From Eustoma russellianum (taxonomy: Eukaryota; Streptophyta; Magnoliopsida; Gentianales; Gentianaceae): 64,000 nt of DNA. The stretch spans positions 5,799,871 through 5,863,870 of the forward strand of contig AP025062.1 in the NCBI GenBank assembly GCA_036186865.1. Direction: 5' to 3'. Below the pieces are notes generated by a model. It was not told the origin of the DNA. It was given only the letters and a program-made list of their open reading frames with translations, and searched no databases. A program made the translations under genes and the position numbers. Of this stretch, positions 52,993 to 64,000 are shown one piece after another; positions within the stretch are counted from its first letter, which is position 1; each line of letters opens with the position of its first letter.

Positions 52993-53352
52993 ATTGGGGC
53001 ACTCTCCTTGTCCGTCGTTTCCTCTGTTTCAATTGTGATTTGCAACAAAGCATTGATCAGTACACTTGGTTTTACTTTTGCTACAACTTTGACCAGTTGG
53101 CATCTTCTAGTCACCTTTTGTTCTCTTCATGTGGCATTATGGTTGAAATTGTTCGAGCACAAGCCTTTTGATCCAATAGCTGTTATGGGTTTTGGGATAC
53201 TGAATGGAACATCTATTGGACTCCTAAATCTCAGCTTGGGTTTCAATTCTGTTGGTTTTTATCAGATGACAAAGCTGGCAATCATTCTGTGCACTATTCT
53301 TCTGGAGACCCTCTTATGCGATTACTCATCCGATAAAACAGTAATCATATAA
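52993..53352 (+). pseudogene. Captured fragment of a nucleotide-sugar (UDP-xylose-type) transporter gene inside the CACTA element
   Basis: Plus strand, opposite to the transposase. The frame reads IGALSLSVVSSVSIVICNKA, then GFTFATTLTSWHL, GLLNLSLGFNSVGFYQMTKL and ILLETL, matching the N-terminal third of plant Golgi transporters of the UXT type in the drug/metabolite transporter (TPT) superfamily. Family proteins are about 330-350 residues with ten membrane segments; here about 110 codons cover roughly the first three or four. Homology starts abruptly at 52993, after the AT repeat, and fades after about 53310 (CDYSSDKTVII is not family-like); TAA/TAG stops follow. No internal intron or stop interrupts the segment. 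It lacks the original start and most of the protein, so it is a captured fragment. Whether it is transcribed is unknown. Confidence 0.85.
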
Positions 53353-53784
53353 CTAATTTGATAATTGTGTAACATTTTGACTTTCTAAACAATTTTCTCA
53401 TTAAGACAGGAAAAGAAGGATGAAATTCGTTAGGAAAGCCACCTCTCATATTACAAATAAAGAAAAATGGCTGACTTAATCAAAGAATCTAAGCCTCGAT
53501 CATTTCTATAAAAAAAATGTTTTTCATTTCCGTGTCCTATAAACCAACACGTCCCCTGTCCAGGTTTCACCCCTCCTTGTCACATCTTAAGAAAATAACC
53601 CTGAGACTTAGCCACCATATACCATAAGCATGATTGAACGCCTAATGCATAAAATACATTTTGCTGTTATCCTCATAGCAACTCAAAGAAACAGGAAACT
53701 TCATTCAATTACCTGAAATCTATAAAATCAAGTCTTACAATTATAACAAAATAATCTATGTTATTCAAATTACTTGACATGAAA

Positions 53785-56700
53785 CTACGAATCTTCATCT
53801 GAAAACATGTCTTCATTTTCGGACGTGCTGAATGTTTCATCTGCAATATCCTCTTCCTCCAAATTCTCTCTATCCTCAGTCCCCTGTTCTTCCACGACCA
53901 GTTCACTTGGATCAATGTCAACGTATACTCCAACAGGGTCAACAAGCGGTCCCTCATCTTCGTGTGTCACAACTCGAATGTTATCTTCCACCTCTTCTGT
54001 TTGAAGGTCTTCCAAAAGTGATGACAAGTGTATAGTCTCTCGGGATTTTATAGGAAATACAGTCCACCAATTATCTATCCTTTTCTTTGGACAAGGAGTA
54101 AAGTAAACTTGAATTGCTTGTTGTGCCAAAGCAAATGGTTCATACTTGTTATATTCTCTTTTATGGTTTACCTCAATAATGTTATAGTCAGGATGAATCC
54201 TTGTTCCATACGGTTTACGTGGATCAAACCATTTACATTTGAAAAGAAAACATTGTTTCATTGGCAATCCTGGATACTCGACTAGAACAAATTCTTCTAG
54301 TAATCCATAGAAATCATTTGATGAATCATCCGAACAACTTCCTTTGATACATACACCAGAGTTCATGGTGCTCTTTCCTTCGCCATGTGTAATAGTATGG
54401 AAATTATACCCATTTATGAACAACATGGGATAACAAATTATACTTTTTTTGGGCCCGAATGATAGGTCTCTGATTAACTTATCCTCAATATTATTCACGG
54501 CCACCTGTATGATTAAGAACGAAAAAATTGATAGAGAAAAACATATCAATAAGTATAAAGACATTACATGCATGTATTATAGTAATAATATTTCTGGTTG
54601 AAGGTATGCGTACATGATCGCTGAACCATTTCACTAATTCCTTGTCAGCAATCGCATCAATACCAGACTCGGAAATATTTGGCGACTTAGCACGGATTTC
54701 ATTTGTGAAAATACTACAACCAGAGCAACATGTCACTATAATAAGTCTTTGTAAAATAAAACTAAAATAAATCATGGTTACATACCTTATGTACGGTTGA
54801 ACTTCTTCACAATTTCGTAAAATGTAAAGAGCTGCAGCATGCTCTTCATCATCATTGAAGAATCTTTTTGTTTCTTTTCCTGATGGGCGGGCAGGATGTG
54901 AAAAAATTGAAAATTTGTGCTCATTAGGACTTGGATCAATGCCACCATCATCATGTCGAGGAGGGTGAGTGTTTCTTGTGACAACATGTGACTCAAAATA
55001 ATGTGAAGCAAATGTTGCTACTTCCTCAATAATGTACGCATTGCAAATTGAACCTTCCACTCTTGCTTTATTCTTTACTTTTTTCTTCAAATGATGAAGA
55101 AACCTAACAATTGACATTGGTATAAATATTTAAAATGTGAAACAATTATAATACAAGTTTTCAATTTATCTTAAAAAATACCTCTCAAAAGGATACATCC
55201 ACCGATATTGAACAGGCCCTCCAACTCTCGCTTCATAAGGTAGATGGACTGGTAGGTGTTCCATAGAATTAAAAAATGATGGGGGAAGTATCCTTTCAAG
55301 CTTGCATAGAACCAAAGGAATGTTTTTCTCCATCTCCTTAAGACGATCAATATGGAGCGTAGAAGAAGATAAATGTTTGAAAAATAAGCTTATCTCTGTA
55401 AAAGCTTCCCAAATAGTATTATCAAACAGCTCCCGAAATGCAACAGGAATTAATCGTGTCATGAACACATGACAATCATGGCTTTTCATACCAGACAATT
55501 TGAGATCCGTATAATCCACACATCTAGACAAATTAGAAACATAGCCATCGGGAAATTTTAAACTCTTAATCCAATCAAGTAAAATACGTTTCTCATCTTT
55601 TCCGAAAGTGTAGCGAGCTTTGGGTTTTTTTGTAGACCCTTCAGGTATTTCTAATTCCTTCCGCTGACAGTACTCTTTAATGTCCATTCTAGCTTTTACG
55701 TCATCTTTTGTTTTTCCTTTCACATCAAGAACTGTGTTTATTATATTGTCAAAAAAATTCTTTGTAATGTGCATAACATCCAAGTTGTGAGGCAAAATTA
55801 AAGATTCCCAATATGGTAAATCCCAAAATATACTTCTTTTTGTCCAATTATGAGTCTTACCATATCCAGGATGTTTACTTTTACCTTGAACTGGTGATAT
55901 CTTTGGAACATTCTTCACGCGCAACCATATGCTTTTACCAGCGCGCCGTGGAGGTGGTTGAGATAATTCAACCTTGTTCTTTAGAAAATTACGCTTATTC
56001 TTCCTCCACGGATGATCAGGCGGAAGAAATTGTCGATGACAATCAAAGAAACTTATTTTCCCACCATGTTTTAAAGTAAAGGTCTTTGTGTTCTCCATAC
56101 AGTGCGGGCATGCTAGCTTTCCTGCTGTGCTCCATCCAGAAAGCATCTCATATGCTGGGAAATCGCTTATTGTCATTAATATAGCAGCTCTCATTTGAAA
56201 ATTTTGCTTCCTCGATACATCATACGTTAGGACACCCACATTCCATAAGTTCTTTAACTCGTGGATCAATGGTTGTAAGTATACATCAATCATTGCCTTG
56301 GGATTCTTTGGGCCTGGAATTATTAATGTCAAGAACATGTATGAAGTTTTCATACACATCCATGGAGGAAGATTATATGGCGTGACTATGACCGGCCAAC
56401 ATGAGTATTGTTTTCCAGACAATCCAAACGGTGTAAAACCATCTGTACACAATCCTAGTCGAACATTTCGGCTTTCTGCTGCAAAATCACTATAAATCCT
56501 ATCAAATGATTTTCAAGCATCTCCGTCAGATGGATGGACCATGACATCATTCTCCATTTGATGCTCAGCGTGCCATCTCATATGTTGAGCAGTGGCTGGA
56601 GAATAATACAAGCGCTGTAACCTTGGCGTCAAAGGTAAGTACCACGTTCTAGCATAGGGCACCCCCTGCTTTGAATTATGTTTCTTTAGCTTCCATCTTG

Positions 56701-57427
56701 GATGTTTACAATAATCACAATATTCCTTTTTTTCAATTTCATTGGAACTCCAGTATATCATGCATCCATTTATACATGTGTCTATTTTTTCATATGGCAA
56801 TCCAAGCCCCCTCATAAGCTTCTTTGTTGAATAAAAATCCTTAGGCATGGTATGTCCCTCAGGCAATATTTCATCCAAAAACTGACACCATCCATCATAA
56901 CACTCATTGGGCATGTTATATTCCGACTTTAAAGTCAATAGCCTTGAAAAAGATGATAACTGTGAGTGTGTTGAGCATCCAGGCAATGCAGGTTTAGATA
57001 CCGCTTCTAACATGTCATAAAACTTTTGGGCATCCGAGTTTGGTAGCTCTTCTGAATGTGCACAAGCATCAATGTTCACAAAAGATGGTCCAGCAGCATC
57101 CATTACCATGTCTATGTATGAATTAGACTCTGGAACATCCGTATGTGAAGAAACTTGTTCAGTTATTCTAATTTCTTCATGTGCGGTCCATGTATAGTAA
57201 TTTGGTACAAAACCTTTCCGATACAAATGTTCTTCAACTTTTCTCTTCTCTTGAAATTTGAGGTTTTTACAGTCAGCACATGGACAACGTATTTTTTCAG
57301 CCTGCAGACTGTGTTTTCGTGATGATGCATATGCAATGAACTCATTTACACCATTCTGAAACTCAGGGTTATACTGGATTTTTCCAGGGAGCATTCTATT
57401 ATACATCCACAACCGATCTTGCCTCAT
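53785..57427 (-). pseudogene. CACTA TNP2-type transposase (TNPD-like), one nonsense codon
   Basis: Four-exon model on the minus strand: 57427-55182, 55103-54786, 54713-54614 and 54504-53785, all with GT-AG borders and matching phases, 1127 codons. Domains in order: transposase-associated domain (Cys/His-rich, KIRCPCADCKNLKF near residue 45); TNP2 domain from about residue 175 (CYDGWCQFLDEILPEG, GLGLPYEKIDTCINGCMIYW, LCTDGFTPFGLSGKQYSCWP, ACPHCMENT); DUF4218 across the first intron (LPVHLPYEARVGGPVQYRWM); DUF4216 in the last exon (CFLFKCKWFDP, EPFALAQQAIQVYF); and an acidic C-terminus. TGA at 56513-56515 stands where a Trp is expected (GDA*KSFD); otherwise the frame is open. It catalyses excision and insertion in the nucleus. 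The defect looks recent. Confidence 0.9.
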
Positions 57428-57439
57428 TTCAATAGAATG

Positions 57440-58934
57440 TTATCAAAATAGACCTGTGACAAAACAATATGCATGTATTGTAAAATTATTGTCTTATATA
57501 CGAGCCAAATTCAAAAATTATAATCTAAATTACTACTAGCATTATCAAATGAACGTAAATTTATATCGATTAAAAAATACATAAAAAATTATCCACAGAA
57601 TCTTATAATACTAAAGTTTAACCCATGTACAAAAGGCATGAAGAAATTAAGGCATATGAATAAACATTTACTTATTTTCATGATATTTGCTACTACAAAC
57701 CCAAAAATATTCCGACTGAATTCCTACAAACATGGTTATTTTATATATGCCGACCGATTTCCTACAAATGTGACTATTTTTTTTGGCAATTTTATACAAA
57801 ACTGTAAATATTCCGGCCAAGTTTTGACATATATAGAAGAATCGATAGATGCACAAAAGACACGAAAAAATTCAAATACATGTAGAAATCTAACAAATAC
57901 ATTTATTTTCATAATATCCGATGAAATTCTCACAAACCTGGATACAATTCTATATAAGTCCGACCGATTTCTGGCAGATCGAAATATTTCCTAGTTCCGG
58001 CAGAATTCCGACAGTCCTCTCTTCAATAATTGTCGGCGCTTTTTAAACTCCAACAACCCTAGATATGTATCGGCAAAATTTTGGGAGGCAGAGGTATGCC
58101 CTCCTTCACGTGCAAACGTCCGACAGAATTCCAACAGACAGTGTATTTGTTGTTTTATAGATTCCGGCCAATTTCCCACAAACCTGACTATTTCCGGCCA
58201 ATTTCCTACAAACCTGAAAAGATTCCGGCCAATATCCGACAGATCTAAAAACTCGATCAATTCATATATAAAAGCCATGAGCAGATCCAACACGTGTAGA
58301 AATTAAAAAAATTGATTTTTATAGTATCCGACCGAATTCTGACAAACCTGGAATATGCTTCGATGCCGTCCAGACAGTTTTTCCTAGATAGAGATATGGC
58401 CTTCGTTCTGTCAGAATTCTGCCGGTCTCGTTCCAACTGAATTCTGACAGATTATTTCTGCCTCTTATTGGGGCATATTCGGGTATATGTTGTCTTTGAG
58501 AAATTGTGTGGTTTTTCGATTAAATTGTGACATATTGTAAAAGAAAGTTTTAAGAAAGTTCCTATTATATATAGTTCAGTATTTTAGATTAATTTAATAC
58601 ATATTTACAGGTTTTGTTTATGTTAGGATTCTTAAATTATTTACTTATTTATTTATTTTCATATATTCTTCCAACTGTTTGCACTGAATATTTCGACCGT
58701 ATAGCAACAACAAATAGTGGCGTCAAAAGTTTACGGTATTTCCGTCCTGTTTCCGACAAAATGCTGGCTAAATATTTTCTAGCAGACAATAGTTCGTCGG
58801 TATTTTGTCGGAATCTTTTGGAGAAAATAAATTTTGGAGGTTTGTAGGAAGTTGGCCGAAAGTTAGACGAAAAGATCCGTCAGATTTGGTTTGTAGGACG
58901 TGGTTTGACGGAATCGATGTGTTTTCCTGTAGTG
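57440..58934. repeat. CACTA subterminal repeat region, right (transposase promoter side)
   Basis: Dense in TTCCGGCCAATTTCC (58164-58235, three near copies), CCGACCGATTTC (57748, 57960) and TTCCGACAGA motifs in both orientations, ending TTTTCCTGTAGTG. As it lies upstream of the TNP2-type gene it should also hold its promoter. The short frames here are built from the repeats. Confidence 0.8.
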
Positions 58935-58937
58935 TGA

Positions 58938-60015
58938 AGAGGCTATTTAAGAGAGAGCACGTTCAATATTGAAGACGCCCCAATTATCAAGAAACCTCTT
59001 TCTATTTTCATCTTACTCTTAATAATCATCAAACTTATAATTCCTATATAATTTTTATCCTATTTATTTTACTTTTGAAGGAATATGGTATTTCCAAAAT
59101 TTGTGCGTTGGTTATACTAAATTGGTGAAATTGTTTCCATCAAAAGTGAGTTGGTTCCTTTATACTGTGACCAAGATCTAAAAAATAGCCAAAACAAAAG
59201 GGTCACATCGGATCTAAATAATCTTGTTTTTTTAAATATGCATACCATTGTGTTATTTGAGTTGTTTACAAAGTGAGAGACAGTAGAGATAAAAACATCT
59301 TTTCGTTGGTGTAATGCGGCATAGGATTCCCTCACCGCAAGAGGAGTGCGGTGACGCGTGATCGCGCGATACATGACAGCAAAAGAGGTGGTGAGGCTAG
59401 ATGCAGGTGACCCTTATCTAGTCTCACCACCCTTTCTTGTTGCCACGTGTCGCTTGGTCATAAAGGAGGTGAGGAAAATGGGGGTGAAGGGATCTCAACC
59501 CGTGTAATGCTAGCTGCGGAGTCAAAATTCATTTGTAATCCATAATAATATTAAGTAATTTATGAACCAACTGGAATTTAAACTAGGCTTTTTTCAAGTA
59601 TGATAGAAATCGGATTTTCTTTTAGTGGCATGAACCTTTACTTTTCCCTTCTTTTTCCTCCTGTCCAATCTTTGAGAGTTCATATTTTGGTCTCCTTTAT
59701 TTTCTTTTTTTTGGGTGGCTCTTTCAAGTTTCCTTTTGCAATAAAGGTGGGGAAATGCCATTATCTCAATGTCAGCAGCAGTACATTTATTAGCAAAAGA
59801 AAAAGAAAAAAAGGTCTAACAGGTGCTTCAAGAGAAGAAAAAAAATGCTTTCTCAGTGTTGAACTTGCCCTACATTTCTTTGAAGTTTGAGACCTTCAAT
59901 GATGCATATTTAACAACGACGCTCCGCAATATCATTCTTGCTGTTCCTTATCATTCAGCAAGCTTCCTGAAACAACTCATAATTCTTCACCTAAAGAAGG
60001 AAAAAAGGCTGACTC
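58938..60015. other. Spacer with a 16-bp hairpin
   Basis: No gene seen. 59387-59402 (GGTGGTGAGGCTAGAT) and 59416-59431 (ATCTAGTCTCACCACC) form a stem with one mismatch and a 13-nt loop, extended by weaker pairing on both sides. The frames at 59600-60176 are low complexity. Confidence 0.45.
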
Positions 60016-60017
60016 TA

Positions 60018-60180
60018 AGACTACAACAACAATCATACATACGTAGTATATCCCAACGACAACAAAAGCTACCGCTAGAGTCTAAAAAGGGTGACAAACA
60101 GATAAACAATACCTTCACCCAAGAGACAGAAAGTTTGCTTCCATTAAGATATCCGACTCTATATGTACTTGCATAGATGA
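60018..60180 (-). mobile_element. RTE LINE 3' tail fragment, minus strand
   Basis: ACAACAACAATCATACATAC, GTATATCCCAACGACAACAA, AAGCTACCGCTAGAGTCT, then AAACAATACCTTCACCCAAG and GACTCTATATGTACTTGCAT follow the inverted RTE tail seen at 24367-24480. About 160 bp; only the non-coding end is present. Confidence 0.75.
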
Positions 60181-61289
60181 TACAATAATAGGAATATAGT
60201 CTTGACTCAACTCAAGACTATTAAAGTTATTTAGTGGGGAAAAATTGTATCAGACTTTTGTTTTTCTAACTCAACTCAAGACTATTCTACAATTATCGCA
60301 TATAATATGCACATATGTTTCTTTAATATAGTTGTTTAGTATTTTTTTTTTTGTCTCTCACGTGTAGGAGTTAAGATCATGTCTCATTGTATGGTTATAG
60401 AAAATGTCGTCCACAATACATAAAAGACTTGACTAATTTTATAGGAATTATAAATTTCATAGGATGTAGAAATTACACCTCCATGCAAAGATTGAGCTCT
60501 TAAACTTCAAAAAGTTGTGTTGTTAGCGTTAGCGTCTGATATGTCATACGAGACAGCCAATTGATTATGAATTAAAACTGTATGAAATTATCAGTGAAAT
60601 TGATGCACGATGAAAGTACCCCATACTTTAATAATTTTTTCTTCCAATTTCACCATTTAACCGTGTTGTCGACGATTAATTAAGACAAGTATAATTAACA
60701 CATTTATTATTACAAATATTATCTGTATAGCTTTTCTATTGACAGTGCTTATCCACATCTTTATGGTTTCCCTACAAAAGTGCAACATTAAACCCAAAAA
60801 GAAACTTCAATTAAATAGTTTAATTCACATTTAAATATTACAGCTTTGTTAAATAGATGAATAATCATTATAAATTAAAAAACGATGTTAATATTAACAA
60901 CGATCATCCAATGTGAAAATATGAATTCAATTACCACGCATCATTAGCTCATTGGGCCAGTTAAGCTAGTATAGTGCAAATTCCTAGCCGAACTAACCGT
61001 GTAGTGATTGTGCATAACCTCTACTTAAAATTATGTACTTAACGCTCCAAAAAAATAAAAAAATATTATGCACTTGAGAAAAAGAGAGAGAGAAGACGGT
61101 GGAATGTGGTCAAAGTTGATAATCCTGTCATCACGTGCTGGTCAGCAAAATCTGGTTGCTGCTGACTGAAAAACATAAATCTAATCAGCTTGTTAGAACC
61201 TACATAGACCATAAAGAAACAGTCTTCCATTCATTAAACAAAACCCTTTAAACTCAAGACAATCTTTTCAGCGTAAGTTAAGTGAAAGG
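60181..61289. other. AT-rich spacer without recognised genes
   Basis: Nothing assignable on either strand. Confidence 0.35.
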
Positions 61290-61455
61290 AGGGCAGACTT
61301 TGCAACAACTTGTAAGGTTGTTGTGTTATGATTTTGAGGTTACAGGTTCGAACCGTTACATAAAGTGTAAAGTAAGACTGCGTAAATCAGATCGCGAAGT
61401 GATTCGGTCTCTTTCAGACTATACGTAAACGTAAAAAACCTAATGCACCGGGAAT
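61290..61455 (+). mobile_element. Au-like SINE
   Basis: CAACTTGTAAGGTTGTTGTG (A-box region), GGTTACAGGTTCGAACCGTT (good B box GGTTCGAACC), AAAGTAAGACTGCGTAAATC and a final ATGCACCGGGAATTTT, in Au SINE order. Diverged in the middle. Confidence 0.8.
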
Positions 61456-62119
61456 TTTATACGAGGATCCCAACACCACTTTGCCAAGGCCCTCAAACCA
61501 CGCCCGATATATAATTTAGTGAATAAATCCAATTATATTTGAACAAAGACAATTAGAGCCCCTTACCTAAAAGACAGAAAGAAAATCTTCACCATCTAAA
61601 CACTCGAAACTGCACATACCTCGTACCTTATCCGGATGCATAAACGTTTTTCAATTACATAAAAAAAATGCATGGAAATCTCAAACTAAATTGAAACGAG
61701 TCAAAGATCAATAGATTTGAATAATGTTCTTTCATTCCTGTTCTGTTTAAGAAAGAAAAGAAAAGTGTTCTATTGCAATATCTTTTGTCCCATGTTACAA
61801 ATGGATGAGAAAATAGCGCTAAATTATAACAAGCTTAAATAGAAAATATCATTTTTGGTTAATGGTATGCATAATGATGACATAGTTGGAAGGATTTTGG
61901 GTAATCTCAACCCTCCAAAAATCATATTCAATTACGACCTTTGGAGGAATCCATACAAGTCTATACAAGCAAAAATCATTTTATTGTTCAAGGTACTCTC
62001 TACAAGTGTATACTTTGCAACCGTTGTCATCTTATTTAAATTTATTAAGTATCAAAGAGTTTTTATAAAGTATAGTTTTCTTTGGTATTAACATTCGATC
62101 TTTTTTATTTAGATTCCTA
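61456..62119. other. Spacer; possible relic of a membrane-protein exon
   Basis: The plus-strand frame around 61930-62045 (YDLWRNPYKSIQAKIILLFK, then hydrophobic) has a faint membrane-protein look but no firm family. Otherwise nothing. Confidence 0.2.
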
Positions 62120-62190
62120 GATCCTAGCAATAGCTTTTGTTGTCGTTGGGATATAATGGATATGATTGTTGTTGTTCTTATTTCTTATCT
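62120..62190 (+). mobile_element. RTE LINE 3' tail fragment, plus strand
   Basis: GATCCTAGCAATAGCTTTTG, TTGTCGTTGGGATATAATGG and ATGATTGTTGTTGTTC match the terminal bases of the RTE copies at 40855-40905 and, inverted, 60018. Confidence 0.7.
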
Positions 62191-62975
62191 AGATTATATG
62201 ATACTGCGCTAACTTTGTATCTTTCTTTTCTAGGCTGTATGGTGATTGTGGATCTAGCTTATTGGCTCCAACAAGGATTTATCTGCACAAGTAAGACTAC
62301 TCAGTGAACTTATTAACTTATTTTAAGGTAAAAATATTTTCACTTCAGAAGAAGAAAAAAAGGTTGTTCAAAACACAAGTTCAACTTTGGACAGAGTATG
62401 GAACAAAGGTTTTGATAAAGGTCCCGTAGGATGGGTCATTTTTGGTTTCAATTGAACGGGTTGAACTTGATGGCTGCTTGTGGGACAAACATCACCGACC
62501 TTTACTTCTTATGTTTTCTTCGTGACGAAGACTACACCCTGGTTCTGAGGACATCTACCGTCTCAGTCTTAAGAAGCATTGTAAATTATGCAAATCAGGA
62601 GTTCAGCAGACTCTTGGCTTGATGAGGACTTTACGTAAGGATCCACACAAGATGTCTCCCTGCAAACTAGGCTATCGGTATAGCAGCAGTAAAACACCCA
62701 CAGTGTGTCTCTGGAATCAGACTCTGAACCTCTTGATATCAAATTTATCTCGAGTATTAAATGAGTTATGATTTGTTGCCACTTCTTATGTTTTCTCCAT
62801 TCATTTTTTATCATTCTTACTTTTATCCTTTTAATGTCCAATCTTATTTAGATTTTTTTCCCTAAAAAGATTATGTTTTAACATTCTATCTCCTAGCTAA
62901 TACTTTTCTCTGTCTTTTTTCTTTCTTTTTTTTTTGGGGCGAGAGGGCAAGCGGGGGAAAGGCGGTGGAAGGGGG
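62191..62975. other. Spacer with an exon-like segment
   Basis: 62234-62290 (57 nt) is bounded by TTTTCTAG and GTAAG, good splice-site consensus, and is open in two frames. No protein family recognised. A purine-rich stretch at 62938-62975 precedes a possible LTR start. Confidence 0.25.
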
Positions 62976-63200
62976 TGTTAATAAATAATTCTTACCATGT
63001 ATAAAAGATTGATTAAGAATCAATTAGCACCATTCACGGGATATGAGAGAGGAGTGTATATGGCAGTTTAGCAAGTTAGGGAATAGTAGTAATGTTCTTT
63101 CCATATATTATTAACGCAATACGTGTATATAATCTAGGTGATGTAACACAAATTTGTCAAGGAATGAAAATAACAAATTCCTGCTCTATGCTTCTTATCA
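62976..63200 (+). repeat. 5' LTR (3' portion) of a third copia element
   Basis: The right end is fixed by ...CTTCTTATCA directly before the primer-site-like TGGTATGAGAGC (63201-63212, one mismatch to the methionine-tRNA site). TATAAAAG at 63002-63009 fits an LTR promoter. The left end at TGTTAATAAATAATTC (62976) is doubtful because it leaves almost no U3 before the TATA box. Confidence 0.5.
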
Positions 63201-63419
63201 TGGTATGAGAGCATGGTTGTATGAAATAGGGAACTCAGATTTCTTGTTCTCTTCATCGTTCCAATTGAAAAATACTGTCTGGTGCAGTCACCAGCAACAT
63301 ACTACCATCAAGAAGGCTCAGATCATAATCTGAATCTTCATCGCCTCACATACATTTCTCCTATCCAAACATATCTGTCCTTAATCAGCAACCACTGATA
63401 TCTCAACTCGGTCAAAGAC

Positions 63420-64000
63420 ATCATTGTCAACATGACGGGCCCACAATGATCAGACTTAAAAGGCTTCTCAGAGGAATTCATGCGGTTTATGGAGCTATTT
63501 AGGAATAGCCTAGTACCCCAGCCGGTACCACCAGTCAACGTAGCTCCACCAACCCCTCCATCATGCCCAGAGAATCTGATTATTGAGATAAAATTAAACG
63601 AAGATAATTATGCCCTCTGGACCAGTGTAGTATTGAAAGCATAGGTGGCTGGGGGAGGAGCTCTCATCTGACTGAGAATCCTCAACCCCCTACCCACTGA
63701 CGAAGGCTACTCAAAATGGCTACAAGAAGACCAGATGGTCAGTACTTGGATTTTACAGAATCTAGCACCTGCGCTAGTAGGGAATTTCTCTCGTTACCCT
63801 ACGACAAAAGCACTGTGGGATGCCCTAGCCACCACATACGGTGCTTGCATCGACAATTTCTAAATTTTTGACCTACATGATCAAATAAACTCAATCAGAC
63901 AAGGGACAGGCAAGCTAGAGCAGATGTGGGCAAAGTTTCAAAAACCGTGGCTCCTAGTAGATGAACGTGACCCAAACCCAATGGAATGCGCAAGGGACAT
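63420..64000 (+). mobile_element. Copia gag, start of a third copia element, runs off the window
   Basis: Broken plus-strand frame with the copia gag (UBN2 / Retrotran_gag) pattern: ENLIIEIKLNEDNYALWTSV (63573-63632), LPTDEGYSKWLQEDQMVSTW (63691-63750), LAPALVGNFSRYPTTKALWD, ALATTYGA and a final LEQMWAKFQ near 63915-63945. Stops: TAG near 63641 (a Lys/Ala region), TGA near 63669 (GALI*LRI) and TAA near 63861 (DNF*IFDL), so this copy is also decayed. The rest of gag and all of pol lie beyond position 64000. Confidence 0.85.

Larger units (their letters stand above)
50242..58934 (-). mobile_element. Complete CACTA (En/Spm) transposon, 8693 bp
   Basis: Left end CACTACAAGAATTTGC (50242) and right end, inverted, CACTACAGGAAAACAC (58934) share the CACTACA.GAA terminus of plant CACTA elements. 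The flanks carry the 3-bp duplication TGA (50239-50241 and 58935-58937). Both subterminal regions are dense in CCGACCGATTT, TTCCGACAGAATT and similar short motifs. The minus strand carries a TNP2-type transposase gene (57427-53785) and remains of a second transposase gene (52503-51090). A plus-strand piece of a nucleotide-sugar transporter lies between them. Confidence 0.95.

Noticed and set aside
53008..53352. Complete host transporter gene
   Set aside because: Only about a third of the protein is present, with no start codon of the family and with both flanks inside the CACTA element.
59600..60176. Plus-strand frames of 96 and 117 codons
   Set aside because: Phe/Lys-rich low complexity, no domain, overlapping the RTE tail fragment.
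1..64000. Endogenous pararetrovirus, rRNA, organellar insertion or centromeric satellite
   Set aside because: I looked for characteristic motifs and saw none. All RT sequences fit copia, Ty3, L1 or RTE types.

Overview
This is a window of nuclear DNA from a flowering plant, probably a eudicot. It is AT-rich and intron-bearing, and most of it is plant transposable elements nested in one another: Ty1/copia, Ty3 chromovirus, L1- and RTE-type LINEs, CACTA, hAT-like and long-TIR elements, and tRNA-derived SINEs. I find one clear host gene, a two-exon gene for an atypical HLH protein of the PRE/KIDARI family (2529-3497). A copia 3' LTR ends about 550 bp upstream of its start codon. I cannot name the species.

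Layout. 1-1982: 3' end of a copia element and its LTR. 1983-4090: the HLH gene and its flanks. 4090-18560: an L1-type LINE split by a 10,110 bp Ty3 element (element A, 6644-16753, 5-bp target duplication AAATC). A has two 2585 bp LTRs that differ at about nine positions, so it is young. Its pol is open apart from two apparent introns, and its gag carries one stop codon. 19737-21405: an RTE LINE hit by a hAT-like MITE and partly duplicated. 21406-23850: LTR-like sequence and a second copia 3' end. 24331-35108: a minus-strand RTE LINE followed by a second, older and heavily broken Ty3 element of the same family (element B, TSD TATAC). 35109-50240: SINEs, LINE tails, a long-TIR element, a third RTE copy and LTR-like debris. 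50242-58934: a complete CACTA transposon (8693 bp, 3-bp TSD TGA) with a TNP2-type transposase gene on the minus strand, remains of a second transposase gene, and a captured piece of a nucleotide-sugar transporter gene. 58938-64000: unassigned DNA with SINE and LINE tails, then the gag of a third copia element running off the right edge.

The most unusual biology is in the Ty3 family. Both copies carry two spliceosomal-type introns at identical places. The first begins 8 nt before the gag stop codon, so splicing would decide between Gag and Gag-Pol. The second separates reverse transcriptase from RNase H and integrase. The long LTR carries a promoter-proximal hairpin, an array of CGATCGATCG palindromes, a tandem array of hairpins whose stems co-vary, and a 21-codon reading frame that differs between the two copies mostly at third codon positions. 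A TATA box about 260 bp into the LTR would place all of these except the hairpin at the start site inside a very long transcribed leader.

Limits: all comparisons were made by eye, family names rest on recognised motifs, and no database search or splice evidence was available.
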